From positions 211,164,916-211,228,915 of the forward strand of contig BTPG01000005.1 in assembly GCA_036245525.1 (NCBI GenBank): a stretch of 64,000 bases of DNA. The letters are read 5' to 3'. The DNA is from Semisulcospira habei. Taxonomy: Eukaryota > Mollusca > Gastropoda > Semisulcospiridae. Positions within the stretch are counted from its first letter, which is position 1; each line of letters opens with the position of its first letter. Below, piece by piece: positions 30,312-42,699 of the stretch. The position numbers and the translations under genes were made by a program. The notes under the pieces were generated by a model, which ran no database searches, was not told the DNA's origin, and saw only the letters and a list, made by a program, of their open reading frames with translations.

Positions 30312-30629
30312 TAGTTGTATTTGTTCGCTTTTTGCTCCGGGTGGTAAGAGTTTAATGCAGGAATATGTTATATTTGGCTTCCGTTATTTAAGATGTTAAT
30401 GACGTCAGCAGGAGACATATTTTGACGAGCCACACCAACCTGAGTGGATTTTAAGATGAAATGCACCATTGGCGGAGGTCAGTGCTGAACTGAATTTCCG
30501 TTGTGAAACACCGGCTTCGCTGCTAGAGATGACGGCTTTCGCGTCTAAAACCACTAGACGCTGCCTGACATTAACGTTAAAAGCACAAAAGAAATGGAAC
30601 CCAGAAACTGACACACAGAACATCGGACT

Positions 30630-30717
30630 AACAAGAGACATAAATCCTCATGAGCCCCCGCGACTGCGGTAAGTTAGGGCGACTGCGGGGGCTCATGAGG
30701 ATTTATGTCTCTTGCAG
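30630..30717. mobile_element. HP3 element with duplicated loop
   Basis: Perfect outer arms (CAAGAGACATAAATCCTCAT and complement). The loop is CGACTGCGGTAAGTTAGGGC followed by a second GACTGCGG, a two-unit version of the array at 12514. Confidence 0.95.
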
Positions 30718-30857
30718 GTGGGTAGCGTAGACGTCATTTCCTGTTTAATTTGTGAGGCTGGAAACCGCCACTGGTAATGGGGAGAAGTGTGCATTGATGA
30801 CATTTCTGTTTGTCTGCAGTCCCTATGTCAAAAGACAAAAAAAAAAAGAAAAAAGTT

Positions 30858-31074
30858 TTAACTCATTCAGCTCCGACACGCCACAGCAAGACATGGATCG
30901 AGCGTGATAGTTCAAGGGTTGTGCCAGAATTGCTTGGCGCCCATAGGCCCCAAGCTATTCTGGCACAACCCTTGAACTATCACGCTCGATCTGTTTCCAG
31001 AAGTGTAATACAGTCTTCAGACACAACTTCAAAATTTCAAGTGCGAATTTCGGTCCTGGAACCAAATGTGTTAA
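30858..31074. mobile_element. HP1 element (GAATAG subtype), full length
   Basis: TTAACTCATTCAGCTCCGAC at the left and GAACCAAATGTGTTAA at the right (217 bp). A long hairpin around GGCGCCCATAGGCCCC. Reference copy of this subtype. Confidence 0.96.
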
Positions 31075-31346
31075 ACGTTGCTCACAGTACACGTGCACGG
31101 AATAATGCCAGTAGACTGCATTCCCTGTCGAAGAGTTCAGTGGAAACACAAGCACTAAAACCTAACGACTGCAGATTTGTGATATTTCTGTTCGTCTGCA
31201 ATCCCGGTGTTCAAAAGAACTGACTGAAATACTAAACACAGTACATGTGTACTGAACAGTCAATGCCTGGAACACGCGGTTTGGTTATAGAAATGTCTTT
31301 TTTTACGATATGTATTAATAATATATTTTCGTCTTTTGTCCGCTGC

Positions 31347-31347
<1 letters not shown>

Positions 31348-31390
<43 letters not shown>

Positions 31391-31468
31391 CAATATTAAT
31401 AAAAGTTATAACAACAATAATAACACAATAATAATAATATAAAAGATATAATAATAATAATATAAATG

Positions 31469-31529
<61 letters not shown>
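31348..31529. repeat. (AAT)n arrays
   Basis: Two AAT blocks (31348-31387 and 31448-31529) with AT-rich sequence between. The Asn-rich open frame is an artefact. Confidence 0.97.
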
Positions 31530-31532
<3 letters not shown>

Positions 31533-31555
31533 CGAAAGTAATATCCCAGGAAACT

Positions 31556-31655
31556 AAGGATCTTCAGTGGACCCACGAGGGCCGCAGTGTGTGTGCCTAT
31601 ACACGTTTGTGCGCGGACCCACTGCGGGCGTGGTGGGCCCGAAGCCGTTTTGCTG
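31556..31655. repeat. HP5 imperfect palindrome
   Basis: GATCTTCAGTGGACCCACGA on the left pairs with GCGTGGTGGGCCCGAAGCCG on the right. Inner GCCGCAGTG/CACTGCGG. Confidence 0.8.
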
Positions 31656-31797
31656 CTGGGGATCTGTACGTGTCACTACGTTTAGTGTCCCACTGGCACA
31701 AAGTGATCGGGGACTAGCGTTTCACTACGTCCAATGCTACACGAGATATAGGCCTACACCTGCCATAGCGTACAGACGAAGTTTGTTACACTGACCC

Positions 31798-31844
31798 TGG
31801 GGGGGAGGGGGGGGGGCGAGGGGGCGGGGAGGGGGGGGGGGGGT
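31798..31844. repeat. G-rich tract (quadruplex-prone)
   Basis: At least five runs of four or more G in 47 bp. It is immediately followed by a half-copy of the palindrome found at 40996-41138 (GTCAAAGTAACCATTCCACA, GTCCGTGTAGCAAACC). Confidence 0.9.
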
Positions 31845-32164
31845 CAAAGTAACCATTCCACACGGAAAGCTGAAGGCCTACAAAGGTCCGTGTAGCAAAC
31901 CGCTGCTGCTAATAAAGAATTTCTTATCATTCCTCCGCTATTTTCGTTCAAGAAATCAAGCTTTTCAAATGTCACTGAATGCTGATTATTTTTCTCAAGC
32001 GAGAAGAAGTCTTCCGACTGTAGTCACACCAGGTCAATGATATAAGCAACACATACATGTACAACATAGACATGTGTGACCTAAAGGCCCACTACCGCCG
32101 TAACTGTTCAAAGATACACTTCTGTAACTCTCTCTCTCTTGGCTGGACTTCGCGAACGAAGATT

Positions 32165-34279
32165 TTATAGGAGTTGCCCACGACGTCTGCAGGCTTGTTC
32201 GTGGCTGCGGAGGCCAATCCGGGACAGGCAGGTTCGACCGCAGTGGCTGCAGGGGAAGGTATGGCCAGAGTTCTGAGTTGCGGCATCTCTGTTTTTTCTC
32301 CTGAGCCGCTTGTCCTTAAGGCTAGCTCTGCGAGAGTCCTCAAAGGAGACAGCTGCCTTGTAAATAGTGGAGCGCCAGGTGTCACGGTCCACAGCAAGCG
32401 AAGACCACTGGTGGTGGTCGATTTGGCAGGCACTAAGTGACTTCTTGAGACAGTCTTTGTATCTCTTCTTTGGCGCCCCTCTGTCACGGTGTCCAGTAGC
32501 AAGCTCGCCGAACAGGGTGATCTTTGGTAGGCGATGATCCTCCATCCTGGAGACATGCCCCGCCCAGCGGAGCTGTGTCCGCAGCAGCAAAGCCTCGATG
32601 CTCACGGTTTCAGCCTGTTCAAGGACCTCGACATTGGTGACATAGTCACTCCAGTGAATGCCCAGGATGGTACGCAGGCAGCGCTGGTGGAAGCGTTCGA
32701 GGAGTCGTAGTTGGCTGCGGTAGAGGGCCCAGGACTCGGAACCATACAGCAGGGTGGTGAGGACCACAGCTCTGTACACGCTGATCTTGGTGCCTGTTTT
32801 CAGCTGTTGATTGTGCCACACCCGCTTAAAAAGTCGCCCGAAAGCACCGTTCGCTTTTGCCAGCCTGCTGTCAAGCTCCTTGTCCAGCTTGGCGTCCGAC
32901 GTGATAATGCAGCCAAGGTAAGTAAACTGGTGCACTGACTTTAGTTCAGACTCGCCGATGGTGATGTGAGGAGGGCGATACACTGTATTGGGTGCCGGCT
33001 GATGGAGGACCTCTGTCTTTTTCAGACTGACCTCGAGTCCAAAGAGCTGGGCAGCGTCTGCGAAGCAGGACGTGATGCGCTGCAGGGCTCTCTCTGTGTG
33101 TGCAATGAGGGCAGCATCATCAGCAAAAAGCAGCTCACGGATCAGTTGGTCTAGGGTTTTTGTGTGGGCCTGCAGTCGTCTGAGGTTGAACAGGCTGCCA
33201 TCGAGACGATACCTGATGTACACTGCATCGTCATCATCGAGGTCCACTGTGGCCTGCTTCAACATCATGCTAAAAAAGATGGTGAAGAGGGTCGGTGCCA
33301 GCACGCAGCCCTGCTTTACGCCGTTGAGAATGGGGAATGGTTCTGAGAGGTCATTGTTGAGTCTGACCTGGCCTTGCTGGTCCTCGTGTAGCTGGACAAT
33401 CATGTTGAGGAACTTTGGGGGACAGCCAAGTCGCTCCAGGATCTGCCACATGCCTTGCCTGCTCACAGTGTCGAACGCTTTTGTTAGGTCGACAAATGTT
33501 ACGTACAGCCCTTTGTTCTGCTCAAGGCACTTCTCCTGTAGCTGTCTCAGCACAAAGACCATCATATCGGTGGTGCTCCTGTTTGCTCTGAAGCCACACT
33601 GGCCCTCTGGGAGTTGGTCTTCAGCGATGGCAGGTACCAGCCGATTTAGGAGCAGCCTTGCAAGGATTTTCCCAGCAATGGACAGCAGGGTAATTCCCCG
33701 GTAGTTGGAACAGTCAGACTTCTCGCCTTTGTTCTTGTACAGGGTGATAACGACTGCATCACGGAGATCTTTTGGTAGTGTTCCTTCCTCCCAGTAGCAG
33801 AGAAAGAGGTCATGGAGCTTGTTGTGCAGTGCTGTGCCTCCATGTTTCCAGATCTCTGGCGGTATTCCATCAATGCTTGCTGCTTTGCCACTCTTGAGCT
33901 GGTGGATGGCTGTGAGGGTCTCTTCAGCGGTGGGCGGTTCGTCCAATTCAACCTTTACTAGGAGGTGTGGGATTTGTAGGACGACTGCTTCTTGAACAGT
34001 GCGCTCAGCGCTGAAGAGACTCTGAAAGTATTCCGACCAGCGGTTCAAGATGGAGGTATTATCTGTGAGGAGTGCCTGGCCATTCGCGCTTCGCAGGGGA
34101 CTTTGTACCAGGTGCCTGGGGCCATACACTGCTTTCAGTGCTTCGTAGAAGCCCCTGTAGTCACCATTGTCAGCGCAAAGCTGGGCCCTCTGTGCAAGTC
34201 TGGTCCACCACTCATTCTGGAGATCTCTGAGCTTGCGCTGGAGACTGCTGCAGACGAGGCGGAAGGCGGACTTCTTCAC
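32165..34279 (-). pseudogene. LINE reverse transcriptase and zinc-finger domain (copy 1)
   Basis: Uninterrupted frame of 704 residues. Reverse transcriptase landmarks are NYRGITLLSIAGKIL (about 192-206), GFRANRSTTDM (229-239), VDLTKAFDTV (263-272), GVKQGCVLAPTLF (320-332) and the catalytic FADD (385-388). A C-terminal finger has C677, C680, H693 and C697. The true protein starts further upstream, in the endonuclease frame. The Met start here is only the first Met after the frameshift near 34321. All catalytic residues seem present, so the copy is recently inactivated. The plus-strand open frames here are shadows. Confidence 0.93.
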
Positions 34280-34529
34280 AGGGCAGGAAGGCTGGGCTAG
34301 GTGGGCCTGATGGGCGGCTCTTTTTTTTTGCTAGGTGTTCCTGGATCTCTACATCGTTTTCGTCAAACCAGTCTTTGTTCTTCTTTCTGGCGAAACCCAA
34401 GACTTTTGCAGAGGATTTTGCAATAGCAGTTTTCAGTTGTTCCCAAAGTGTTTCAGGGGAGGCGTCTACTGGGTCCGATGTGTCTTTGAGCCTGCGCTGT
34501 AAATCTGTCTGAAAGGCAGCTTTCACATC

Positions 34530-34634
34530 AATCCAGACCAAAAAGGTGACTGCCAAGCGTGTAATATGCAAAGAAGTACCCAACGGAGAAAGAAACACGC
34601 TTAGAAAAGACGGGTACAACACAATTTATTAATA
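34530..34634. mobile_element. 105-bp insertion in LINE copy 1 with 9-bp target duplication
   Basis: It is absent from copy 2. It is flanked by TTTCACATC at 34521-34529 and 34635-34643. It starts AATCCAGACCAAAAAGGTGA and ends ACACAATTTATTAATA. No terminal inverted repeat is obvious. It could be a 5'-truncated retroposon or a very small non-autonomous element. It supplies a stop (DDVKY then stop) to the endonuclease frame. Confidence 0.9.
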
Positions 34635-35510
34635 TTTCACATCGTCACGCTGAAGGCTGGCAACATCAAGCTTTTTCTTGGGGAGCCCCCATTTCTTGGG
34701 TTTTGGCTTGAAGTGGAGCCTGAGTTTGCAGCGGACAAGGCGGTGGTCAGTGTGGCACTCTGCGCTGGGCATCACTCTGGTGAGGAGGACGTCACTGCGG
34801 TCCCTCTGACGCACTAGGACATAGTCGATAAGGTGCCAGTGTTTGGAGCGAGGATGCATCCAGGTGGTCTTTCGACTGTCCTTTTGCTGAAAAGTAGTGT
34901 TGGTGATGACCAGTTGCTGCTCCGCACAGAACTCCAACAGTAGGCGGCCATTGTCATTGCAGTTCCCCACGCCATGCTTGCCGAGGACTCCTTTCCAGGC
35001 TTCAGAGTCCTGGCCCACTCTGGCGTTGAAGTCGCCAAGGATGATGACTTTGTCGTCTGCAGGGGTACTCTGTAGGAGGCTGTGCAGGTCAGTGTAAAAC
35101 TTGTCCTTTTCAGCTAGCTCTGCCAGGAGGGTTGGGGAGAACACACTGAGAAGGGTGACGTGTTGCTGGTGTCTCAGTGGGAGGCGCATGGACATGATGC
35201 GGTCTGAGTGGCCCGTTGGTAGGTTTTCCAGCTTAGTCGCAATGGATGTCTTGACCATGAAACCCACGCCTGAGAGCCGTCTTTCCGATGCAGGCCTGCC
35301 TGACCAGTAGAGGGTGTACCCAGCACCAAGTTCTTGGAGGCTGCCTTCGTCCGGAAGGCGTACTTCGCTGAGCGCGGCAATGTCGATGTTTAACCTCCGC
35401 AATTCATGGGCAATGAGGGCGGAGCGACGTTCAGGGCGTCCGCTGTCTGCTTTGTCGAGCATGGTTCGGACGTTCCAGCATGCTACGTTGAGTCCGGTCG
35501 TGGTCGTCAT
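34629..35510 (-). pseudogene. LINE apurinic-type endonuclease domain (copy 1)
   Basis: The 293-codon frame starts MTTTTGLNVACWNVRTML. It has the exonuclease-endonuclease-phosphatase pattern of LINE endonucleases: E49 in LSEVRLPDEG, GDFNARVG at 159-166, WMHPRSKHWHLIDYVLV near 217-233 and TDHRLV at 254-259. It ends prematurely at the 114-bp insertion. In copy 2 the same frame runs on into the reverse transcriptase. The Met at 35510 is retained in both copies. Confidence 0.93.
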
Positions 35511-36221
35511 GAGAGTGGATCCGTTATTCTTTCTTGTTTTTTGACCGCAGGAGAAGATGCCCGTTGACCGCGGCTAGCCAACTGGGGTTGCGAGGGGACG
35601 AGCTTTGGTTAGGCCACCTTTTCTAGGCCCCTCTCCGTGTGGATCAAGCAGTGCTGTCCCTAGAGAAGGCTGCTTGGTCGTTCAGGGTGTGCCGAGTGAT
35701 GTTGTCATCCCCAGGTCAACATCAGGCGACCAATATCCTGAACCGCCTGCATGCAGGTTTGAGACTGCGGCTTCCAGTGACATCTTTCACCTGCCGTTTC
35801 GCCCCTCGCCCGTCGCTACAGGACTTGGAATGGTCAGTGTCATGGTCCGTGAACGTTTCCTAAAGCCTGCGCGGTGGAGCTTTTTGGTGGAGTGCAGTGT
35901 GCGCAGTACTGGCCCCACCCTTTAAACCCTTGGTTCATCTGCCATGGCCTAGCAAGCTGGGACGATGGCATCGAGGTCCTCGGGTCGTAGGTTTTATATC
36001 AGACTGTCCTTGTCCTAGTCTCTGGCTCAAAAGCCTTCCCCGGAGACACGGGGGCTTTGATGTCAGGGGTTTCCTCCCATAGCCTTTCCGCAGCCAAGCG
36101 GCCAGGCCTGTAAGGCAGCAGGCGACTCGTGGAGGGCGGGGTCGTCTATGTCCCGTGCTGATGTGAACATCTGCCCACTGCCATTACTGTACCCGACCCA
36201 CAGCCACATTCCTGTGTCCTT

Positions 36222-36313
36222 CTGCAAGAGGCATGGATTCTCATGAGCCCCTGCAGTTGCAGTACAGTACTGGTGCAGTTACAGGGGCTCATGAGGATCC
36301 TTGCCTCCTGCTG
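36222..36313. mobile_element. HP3 element with altered loop
   Basis: GCAAGAGGCATGGATTCTCA on the left and GGGGCTCATGAGGATCCTTG on the right. The loop carries TGCAGTTGCAGTACAGTACT-type short duplications. Confidence 0.9.
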
Positions 36314-36492
36314 ACAAAGATCAGCCCGATCTACATCCTCAGACGGAGGGTATGAGCCTGGTTAAGTCTGCAGTTTGCTTTGTGTATCCAGACTTTATCG
36401 CAGCTTTGCTTTCCAGGATTATGTTTGGCGAGAAACGAGTGTCATCATACATAGAGAATGTTATCAGTGAAACTGACACAACAAGGATCCAT

Positions 36493-36496
<4 letters not shown>

Positions 36497-36574
<78 letters not shown>
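36497..36574. repeat. (CT)n microsatellite
   Basis: About 78 bp of pure CT. Confidence 0.99.
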
Positions 36575-36576
<2 letters not shown>

Positions 36577-36655
36577 GTTTTCGTGAACTCTTAGTTATCT
36601 AAGTAAAAGGATAACTATTGACTATTGACTTTATAAAAAGGTCTTTTTTCGTCGT

Positions 36656-37405
36656 GTGTACACTAGTGTCTATACAACGAACAATATGGCGAGTGGATCC
36701 ACTGGCTCAGCCACTCAAGGACTGAAAGTCGGACATTTAAATGTGTATCATTTATATCCGAAAGTACATGATGTGTCCCTGTTTCTGAACCAGCCGTCAC
36801 ATTTCCATCTCTTTGGTCTCACTGAATCTCGTCTGGACTCTCGAATCACTGACGCATGTGTCAGTATTCCGAATTTTTCTCTTACTCGACGTATTGCAAC
36901 TTCTCCTGGTCATACCGGGCTAGCTGTTTATGTGCACACCACTGTTCAGCACAGGGTACGCAGACGTCTTGATCTTGAGACAAAGGAGGTGGAATGCGTG
37001 TGGTTTTAAGACAAGCTTCCTAACACGTCGCCACTGCTAGCTGGCTTTGTGTATAGGAATCCAGCATCCACTGCCAAGTGGTATGACGACTTTGTACAGG
37101 TGATGGATAAAGTGAATGACACAGGCAGGGATATACTCATTCTCGGTGATTTTAACATTGACACCTCAAAACCCCATTCGATGTGGCAATGAACAACAAT
37201 GCTGTTTGGACTAAAACAGATGATTACCACTGCAACCAGTGTAACCCACTCTTCGTCTACTTTGATTGACCACATCAATACTAACAACCCTCAAGCTATC
37301 ATTGAAACTGATGTCCCTTCACTAGCTGTCAGTGACCACTTTCCCATCACCTGTACATGGTCATGTTATGTTCCTAAACAGAGCCGAACCCAACATTACT
37401 TATAA
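36656..37405 (+). pseudogene. Endonuclease domain of degraded LINE
   Basis: The frame at 36656-37009 contains LKVGHLNVYHLYPKVHD and FGLTESRLDSRITD. A GDFNID motif lies at about 37148 in another frame. 37199-37405 contains STLIDHINTNNP and AVSDHFPITCTW, the C-terminal endonuclease motifs. A stop at 37007-37009 and at least one frameshift make it non-functional. Confidence 0.85.
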
Positions 37406-37455
37406 ATGTTTTAGAAAACTAGATAGAGAAAGTTTTCCTTCATGACCTCAGTTTT

Positions 37456-39578
37456 TTGCCGTTCCATGAAGTTTACAATCACAATGACCCTGATGTAGCG
37501 CTCTCACTGTGGCTTGAGCTGTTCCTCGGAGTGCTAAATAAACATGTCCCTTTAAAAAGGAAACGAGTCCGGTGCCGTGAGCCCCCCACCTGGATTACGG
37601 AGGAGATTAAACAAACCATGGAAGCCAGAAATCGAGCCAAGCGGGACAAAGATTTTATTGAGTTCAAAAGGTTACGTAACAGAGTCAAATACCTTATTCG
37701 GGAGGCACAAAAAGCACTGGTAGAGAAAACCATACATGGCGGGAATCCGTCTTCAATATGGAAAGTTTTAAACTTACTAACTAACAATAGTAAAAATCGT
37801 TCTGCAAATACGACTGCCAACCTTACAGCCGATGCATTTAACGACCACTTCATTTTAGCCCCGAAATCTTTACTACATGCTGAAGGTTTAGATCAGGTGG
37901 AACATGTCGCATCGCAGAAGCTTAGTGACTTTTGTAAGCAAAGACTGTCCGCGGGCGATGCTTTTAATATCACCTGCATCGCTGTACATGAAGTGGGCAG
38001 ACTTATCTCTAGTCTCAAGAACAAAAAGTCAAATGGCATTGATGGTTTCAATGGTTTTATCCTCGAACTGTCTCTTCCATACATTGTGGAAAGCTAACCT
38101 ATATTTACAAACTATGTATTCCAAATAATATTATTTTCCGGCGGCTTTCAAAAAATCTAAAGTGGTACCTATACCTAAAACAAAAGACACATCTGATCCA
38201 AATAATTTTCGGCTTATATCCATATTATCTATTCTATCGAAGCCTTTTGAGAAGCATGTACACAAACATCTTCTCGAATTCCTGGAAGAAAAGTCTCTCC
38301 TGAATAAATATCAATCTGGTTTTCGCCCTAAACATTCGTGTCACACTGCCTTGGTTCATATGATTGACACTTGGCTGCTCAACATCAACAGAAACAAAAT
38401 GTCTGGTGCTGTCTTTGTAGATTTAAAAAAAGCGTTCGACCTTATAAACCACGAAATTTTATTACATAAACTAGACTGCTACTTTAACAATAACAGCCCA
38501 GGGACACTCTCATTCTTTCGTTCATATATCATAGGGAGAATTCAAACTGTGTACATCAATGCTACCTTGTTGAGTATGGCGTGCCCCAGGGATCCATACT
38601 AGGACCGTTACTTTTCTGTTTGTTTATAAATGATCTTCCACTTCATATATCCAATCCAATACCGAATGTGACATGTTTGCCGATGATTCAACTCTTCACG
38701 CTGGCGGGAAAACTGTACCTGAAATATCAAGCAATCTTCAGCTTAGTCTTCAGGACTGAGGTCTCACTGTGGTGCAAAAATAATCAAATGCTTGTAAATC
38801 CATCCAAAATGAAAAGCATGCTAATCACAACACGCCAAAAGCATCAGCTCCGCCCCCATTCACTTAAATTAACCTCTCTTTTGATTCAGTTCCCATTGAG
38901 CAAGTCAAGGAATATCGCCTCCTCGGGGTAATTGTTGATGACCAACTGTGCTGCTTGCCCCATCTAACACAACTACGGAAAACATTATCAAAGAAGCTAT
39001 TTTTACTGTCAAGATTAAAATCCATCATTGATACTAAGACACGAAAGCTATGTTTCAACTCCTACATTAAACCTCACATTGACTACGCATCTACTATTTG
39101 GGACGGCTGTAGTAAGGCTAACCTTAAACGGATTAATTCTCTATACAATCGCGCAGTTAAACTGATCCTCCCAATCCCCTCTCTGACTTTGGAGGAAAAG
39201 ATTCAGGCAACAGGGCTCCTTCCTTTACATCAACACCTTACGTTTAATAAGTGCGTACTTATGCACACAGCACTGAACGGAAAAGCCGCCCTCTACTTGG
39301 CTAAGCTTTTCACTGAGAGCGAAAGGTTTACAGCACTTTGAGGAACAGTTTCGTCATTGAACGACCCCGAATTGACTTGTTTAAATCCAGCCTTTCTTAC
39401 ACGGGTGCCTATTTATGGAACTCACTTCCTCCACATATACAGCAAACGAGACATCTTCCATTGTTTAGTACGAAAGCTTTTAAATACATCTCTGAGCAAA
39501 CTTGAAAGAAACGTAGATAATATGTCCAAAAGAGTCATGTCAATGATTTCCTGTGGTCCTCCGTTTTGCACTTGTTAG
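37456..39578 (+). pseudogene. Reverse transcriptase region of degraded LINE
   Basis: Pieces in order: the linker at 37456-38097 (PPTWITEEIKQTMEARNRAK). The polymerase at 38162-38602 (FRLISILSILSKPFEKHVHK, YQSGFRPKHSCHTAL, FVDLKKAFDLINHEILLHKL). PQGSILGPLLFCLFINDLP at 38584, followed by a frameshift that leaves MFADDSTLHAGG in another frame near 38670. The C-terminal part at 38955-39341 (SYIKPHIDYASTIWDGCSKA). Long open pieces suggest moderate age. Confidence 0.88.
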
Positions 39579-39962
39579 CTTTTATATAATATCTCTCTTT
39601 ATCGTGTTCTTTTGCCTGCTCAATAAATTCCTACACATGAGTAGCTGTATTATAAGTGTGCAGTCGCTTTCTATAAACACACTTTACATCGCACCACCCC
39701 CCCACCCCCCCAAGACCCTGTCATTTTGCTGTGTGTGTGTGTGTGTGTGTGTAATCTTCAGCGACTTTGGAACTTGTATCGGAATGTAACACAAGTGACC
39801 TGTGGGTGTAGCCGCTTGTTTTGTGCTGTTAGCATATTGTTTTAATGTTGCTTTTAATGTTGTAGTTTAACAATGACAAACATGAAAAGAGGCCTGTGCG
39901 CCTATTGTTTCCATCCTTGAGAAATAAAGTATCATTCATTCATTCATTCATTCATTCATTCA

Positions 39963-40620
<658 letters not shown>

Positions 40621-40738
40621 GTGAATATGCATAAGTTGTGTTTCTTTGTGCATGATATAGTCCTAAAAATGGTCTCACAGAGTTAAGGGCACGAAGCGTA
40701 GGCAACGTTTTCTTTTGAACTGGATACATACATTATAT

Positions 40739-40893
40739 TGAGCAGCAATTCGCTTGATATAGTGCCGAAAACAGACAGATGTGATTATTTGACCCGATCA
40801 AAATGTCCTCGTCGTCCGGCTCGGACATTTTTATTCGGGTCTCGTAATCACATCTGCCTGTTATCGGCACTATATCAAGCAAAATGTTGCTCA
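40739..40893. repeat. Long palindrome (about 155 bp)
   Basis: TGAGCAGCAATTCGCTTGAT on the left pairs with ATCAAGCAAAATGTTGCTCA on the right. Inner arms GACAGATGTGATTA and TAATCACATCTGCCTG pair too, with GTCCTCGTCGTCCGGCTCGGAC at the apex. No second copy in the window. Confidence 0.9.
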
Positions 40894-40995
40894 TTTGACG
40901 TCAGTCATGCCTGGCGTGATACAGGTCGGATGATTTCTTCTTGATTTATTGTACGAAAACATTGGAGCAATGAAAACAAATACGTTATTGGTAGC

Positions 40996-41138
40996 AGGGG
41001 CTTGCTGCACGGACCCTTGTAGGACTTCGGGAGGTCAAAGAAACCATTGTACACCTAAGGCCTTCGGCCTTCGGGGTACAATGGTTCCTTTGACATCACT
41101 CAGACCTACAAGTGTCCGTGTAGCAAACCCTTGCTAAC
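40996..41138. repeat. Palindrome (GGTACAATGGTT arms)
   Basis: GCAGGGGCTTGCTGCACGGA on the left pairs with TCCGTGTAGCAAACCCTTGC on the right. The apex is AAGGCCTTCGGCCTT. A half-copy lies at 31837-31905. Confidence 0.88.
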
Positions 41139-41394
41139 ATCAACTTATAATGTCGTACATCGATAGACTAAAAAGGATTGAACCTGTACTCCCTTGATTA
41201 CAGGCAAAGAAGGGGAGACGATTCAGGTTTTTAGACTCAGGTTTTAAAAATCGAAACGACTTAAAAAACGTGCTTACGCTGTAGACAAAACCAAAACTAG
41301 AGGACAGAGCTTCACGCTTTAAAACTACGCAATGCAACTACTGGGACACAAAATACGTTTTCTCAGCGCCTAAAATAATGCCATTGCTTGTGCC

Positions 41395-41498
41395 TTAACC
41401 CTTTGCGTGTCGGTAGCGGTTTTAGTCGCGATGATTCCTGTTGGAATTCGTGTTGGACTCATCACGACTAAAACCGCTACCAACACGCAAAGGGTTAA
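41395..41498. mobile_element. HP4 element, full length
   Basis: TTAACCCTTTGCGTGTCGGT on the left and CAACACGCAAAGGGTTAA on the right, 104 bp. Arms pair to GCGATGATTCC/ATCATCAC. It shows the TTAA plus CCC end rule for HP4. Confidence 0.95.
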
Positions 41499-41643
41499 AA
41501 GCGCATCTTGACTTTGTTCCAACATTTGCTCTATACATTAACCCCTTCCCTTCAATTGCACGCTTATTATAATTGTTTCTGAAATCTTTATTCATGTAAC
41601 GACAATCACAACCGTCCTAGGAACATAGATACAAATTGGTCGC

Positions 41644-41685
41644 AGCAAGAGGCAGAGATCCTTTTGAGCCACCGCAGTCAAAGTC
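41644..41685. mobile_element. HP3 half-element
   Basis: GCAAGAGGCAGAGATCCTTT then GAGCCACCGCAGTCAAAG. The second arm is replaced by LINE sequence. Confidence 0.75.
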
Positions 41686-41689
41686 ATAG

Positions 41690-42690
41690 CAAACCTTTAC
41701 AACAAGGCCACTAGTGCAATCTGTTTCAACGGCAAATAGGAAACTGGTTTAGGACCACAGTTGGAGTCAGACAAGGCTGCTTGCTCTCACCTACTCTTCT
41801 CAAAATCTTCCTGGAAAGAATTATGACAGACTCTCTGAAAGATCATGAAGGAACTGTCAGTATTGGAGGCAGAACATTCACGAACTTGCGCTTTGCGGAT
41901 GACATTGATGGCTTTGCAGGAACAGAGAAGGAGCTAGCTCAGCTGGTGGAAAAAGCTGGACAATACAGCCATTGCATATGGGATGGAAATCAGTGCAGAG
42001 AAGACCAAACTGATGACAAATAACACCAGTGGCATTGGCACTGACGTCATGACTGGAAGCCAAAAACTAGAAACAGTTAATAAATTCAAATGCTTCGGAG
42101 CCATTGTGACAGATGGTGGAGCAAAACCAGATATACTGTCCAGGATTGCGCAGACAACAACAGCACTGACAAGATTGAAGACCACATGGAAGGACAGAAA
42201 CATCACGCTCTGCTCCAAGATCAGACTGATGCGCTCCTTAGTCACCTCAGTGTTCATTATATGCCTGTGAGTCATGGACCCTCACAGCAGACCTTGAAAG
42301 GAGGATACAAGCCACTTAAATGAGATTTTTTCGAAGGCTGCTTGACATTTCACACAGAGATCACGAACGAGTAAGTGGGAAGCAGAATCAGTCAAGCCAT
42401 CGGGCCCTATGAAGACCTATTAGCCATTGTGAAAAAACGCAAACTGAAGTGGTATAGGCATGTCACGCGTTCAGCAAGGCTTGCCAAAACAATCCTGCAA
42501 GGCACTGTGCAAGGAGGACGAAGGAGAGGAAGAGAGAAGAAAAGATGTGAGGACAATATCTCAGAGTGGACAGGACTGAGGCTGGGTGATACGCTAAGAA
42601 TGGCAGAGAACAGAGAGGAATGGAAGGAGCTGGTTGCAGTTTTTCCCAACGGTCGGCAAGAATACGGGATATAGATAGATAGATAGTCCC
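41690..42690 (+). pseudogene. RTE-like LINE reverse transcriptase fragment
   Basis: Frames in order: VRQGCLLSPTLLK (41770), NLRFADDIDGFAGTEKEL with the catalytic FADD (about 41893), EISAEKTKLMTNN (41983), VNKFKCFGAIVTDGGAKPDI (42080), then KKRKLKWYRHVTRSARLAKT and RRGREKKRCEDNISEWTGLR to a stop at 42672-42674. At least four frame changes. The tail is GATATAGATAGATAGATAG. The motif set (K.KWyGHv.R, rgRp.krW.dni.eWtg) is that of RTE/BovB-type and related proteins. 5'-truncated inside an HP3 element. Confidence 0.85.
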
Positions 42691-42699
42691 GAGAGGCAG

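Larger units (their letters stand above)
32128..36183 (-). mobile_element. Zinc-finger LINE, copy 1 (nearly full length, inactivated)
   Basis: About 4.06 kb. It matches copy 2 (53645-57579) over its whole length apart from point changes. Order on the minus strand is a 5' leader of about 0.67 kb, endonuclease, reverse transcriptase, C-terminal zinc finger, a 3' untranslated part of about 35 bp, then a GA-repeat tail. Two lesions break the frame: a 114-bp insertion at 34530-34643 and a one-base insertion in a T run at 34321-34329. A target duplication is not clear for this copy. Confidence 0.95.

Noticed and set aside
32092..32556. 154-codon minus-strand open frame (and 53590-54069)
   Set aside because: Off-frame reading of the LINE C-terminal region; it overlaps the zinc-finger frame.
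33072..33704. 210-codon plus-strand open frame (and its equivalent at 54677-55213)
   Set aside because: It is the antisense shadow of the LINE reverse transcriptase. The motif-bearing frame is on the minus strand.
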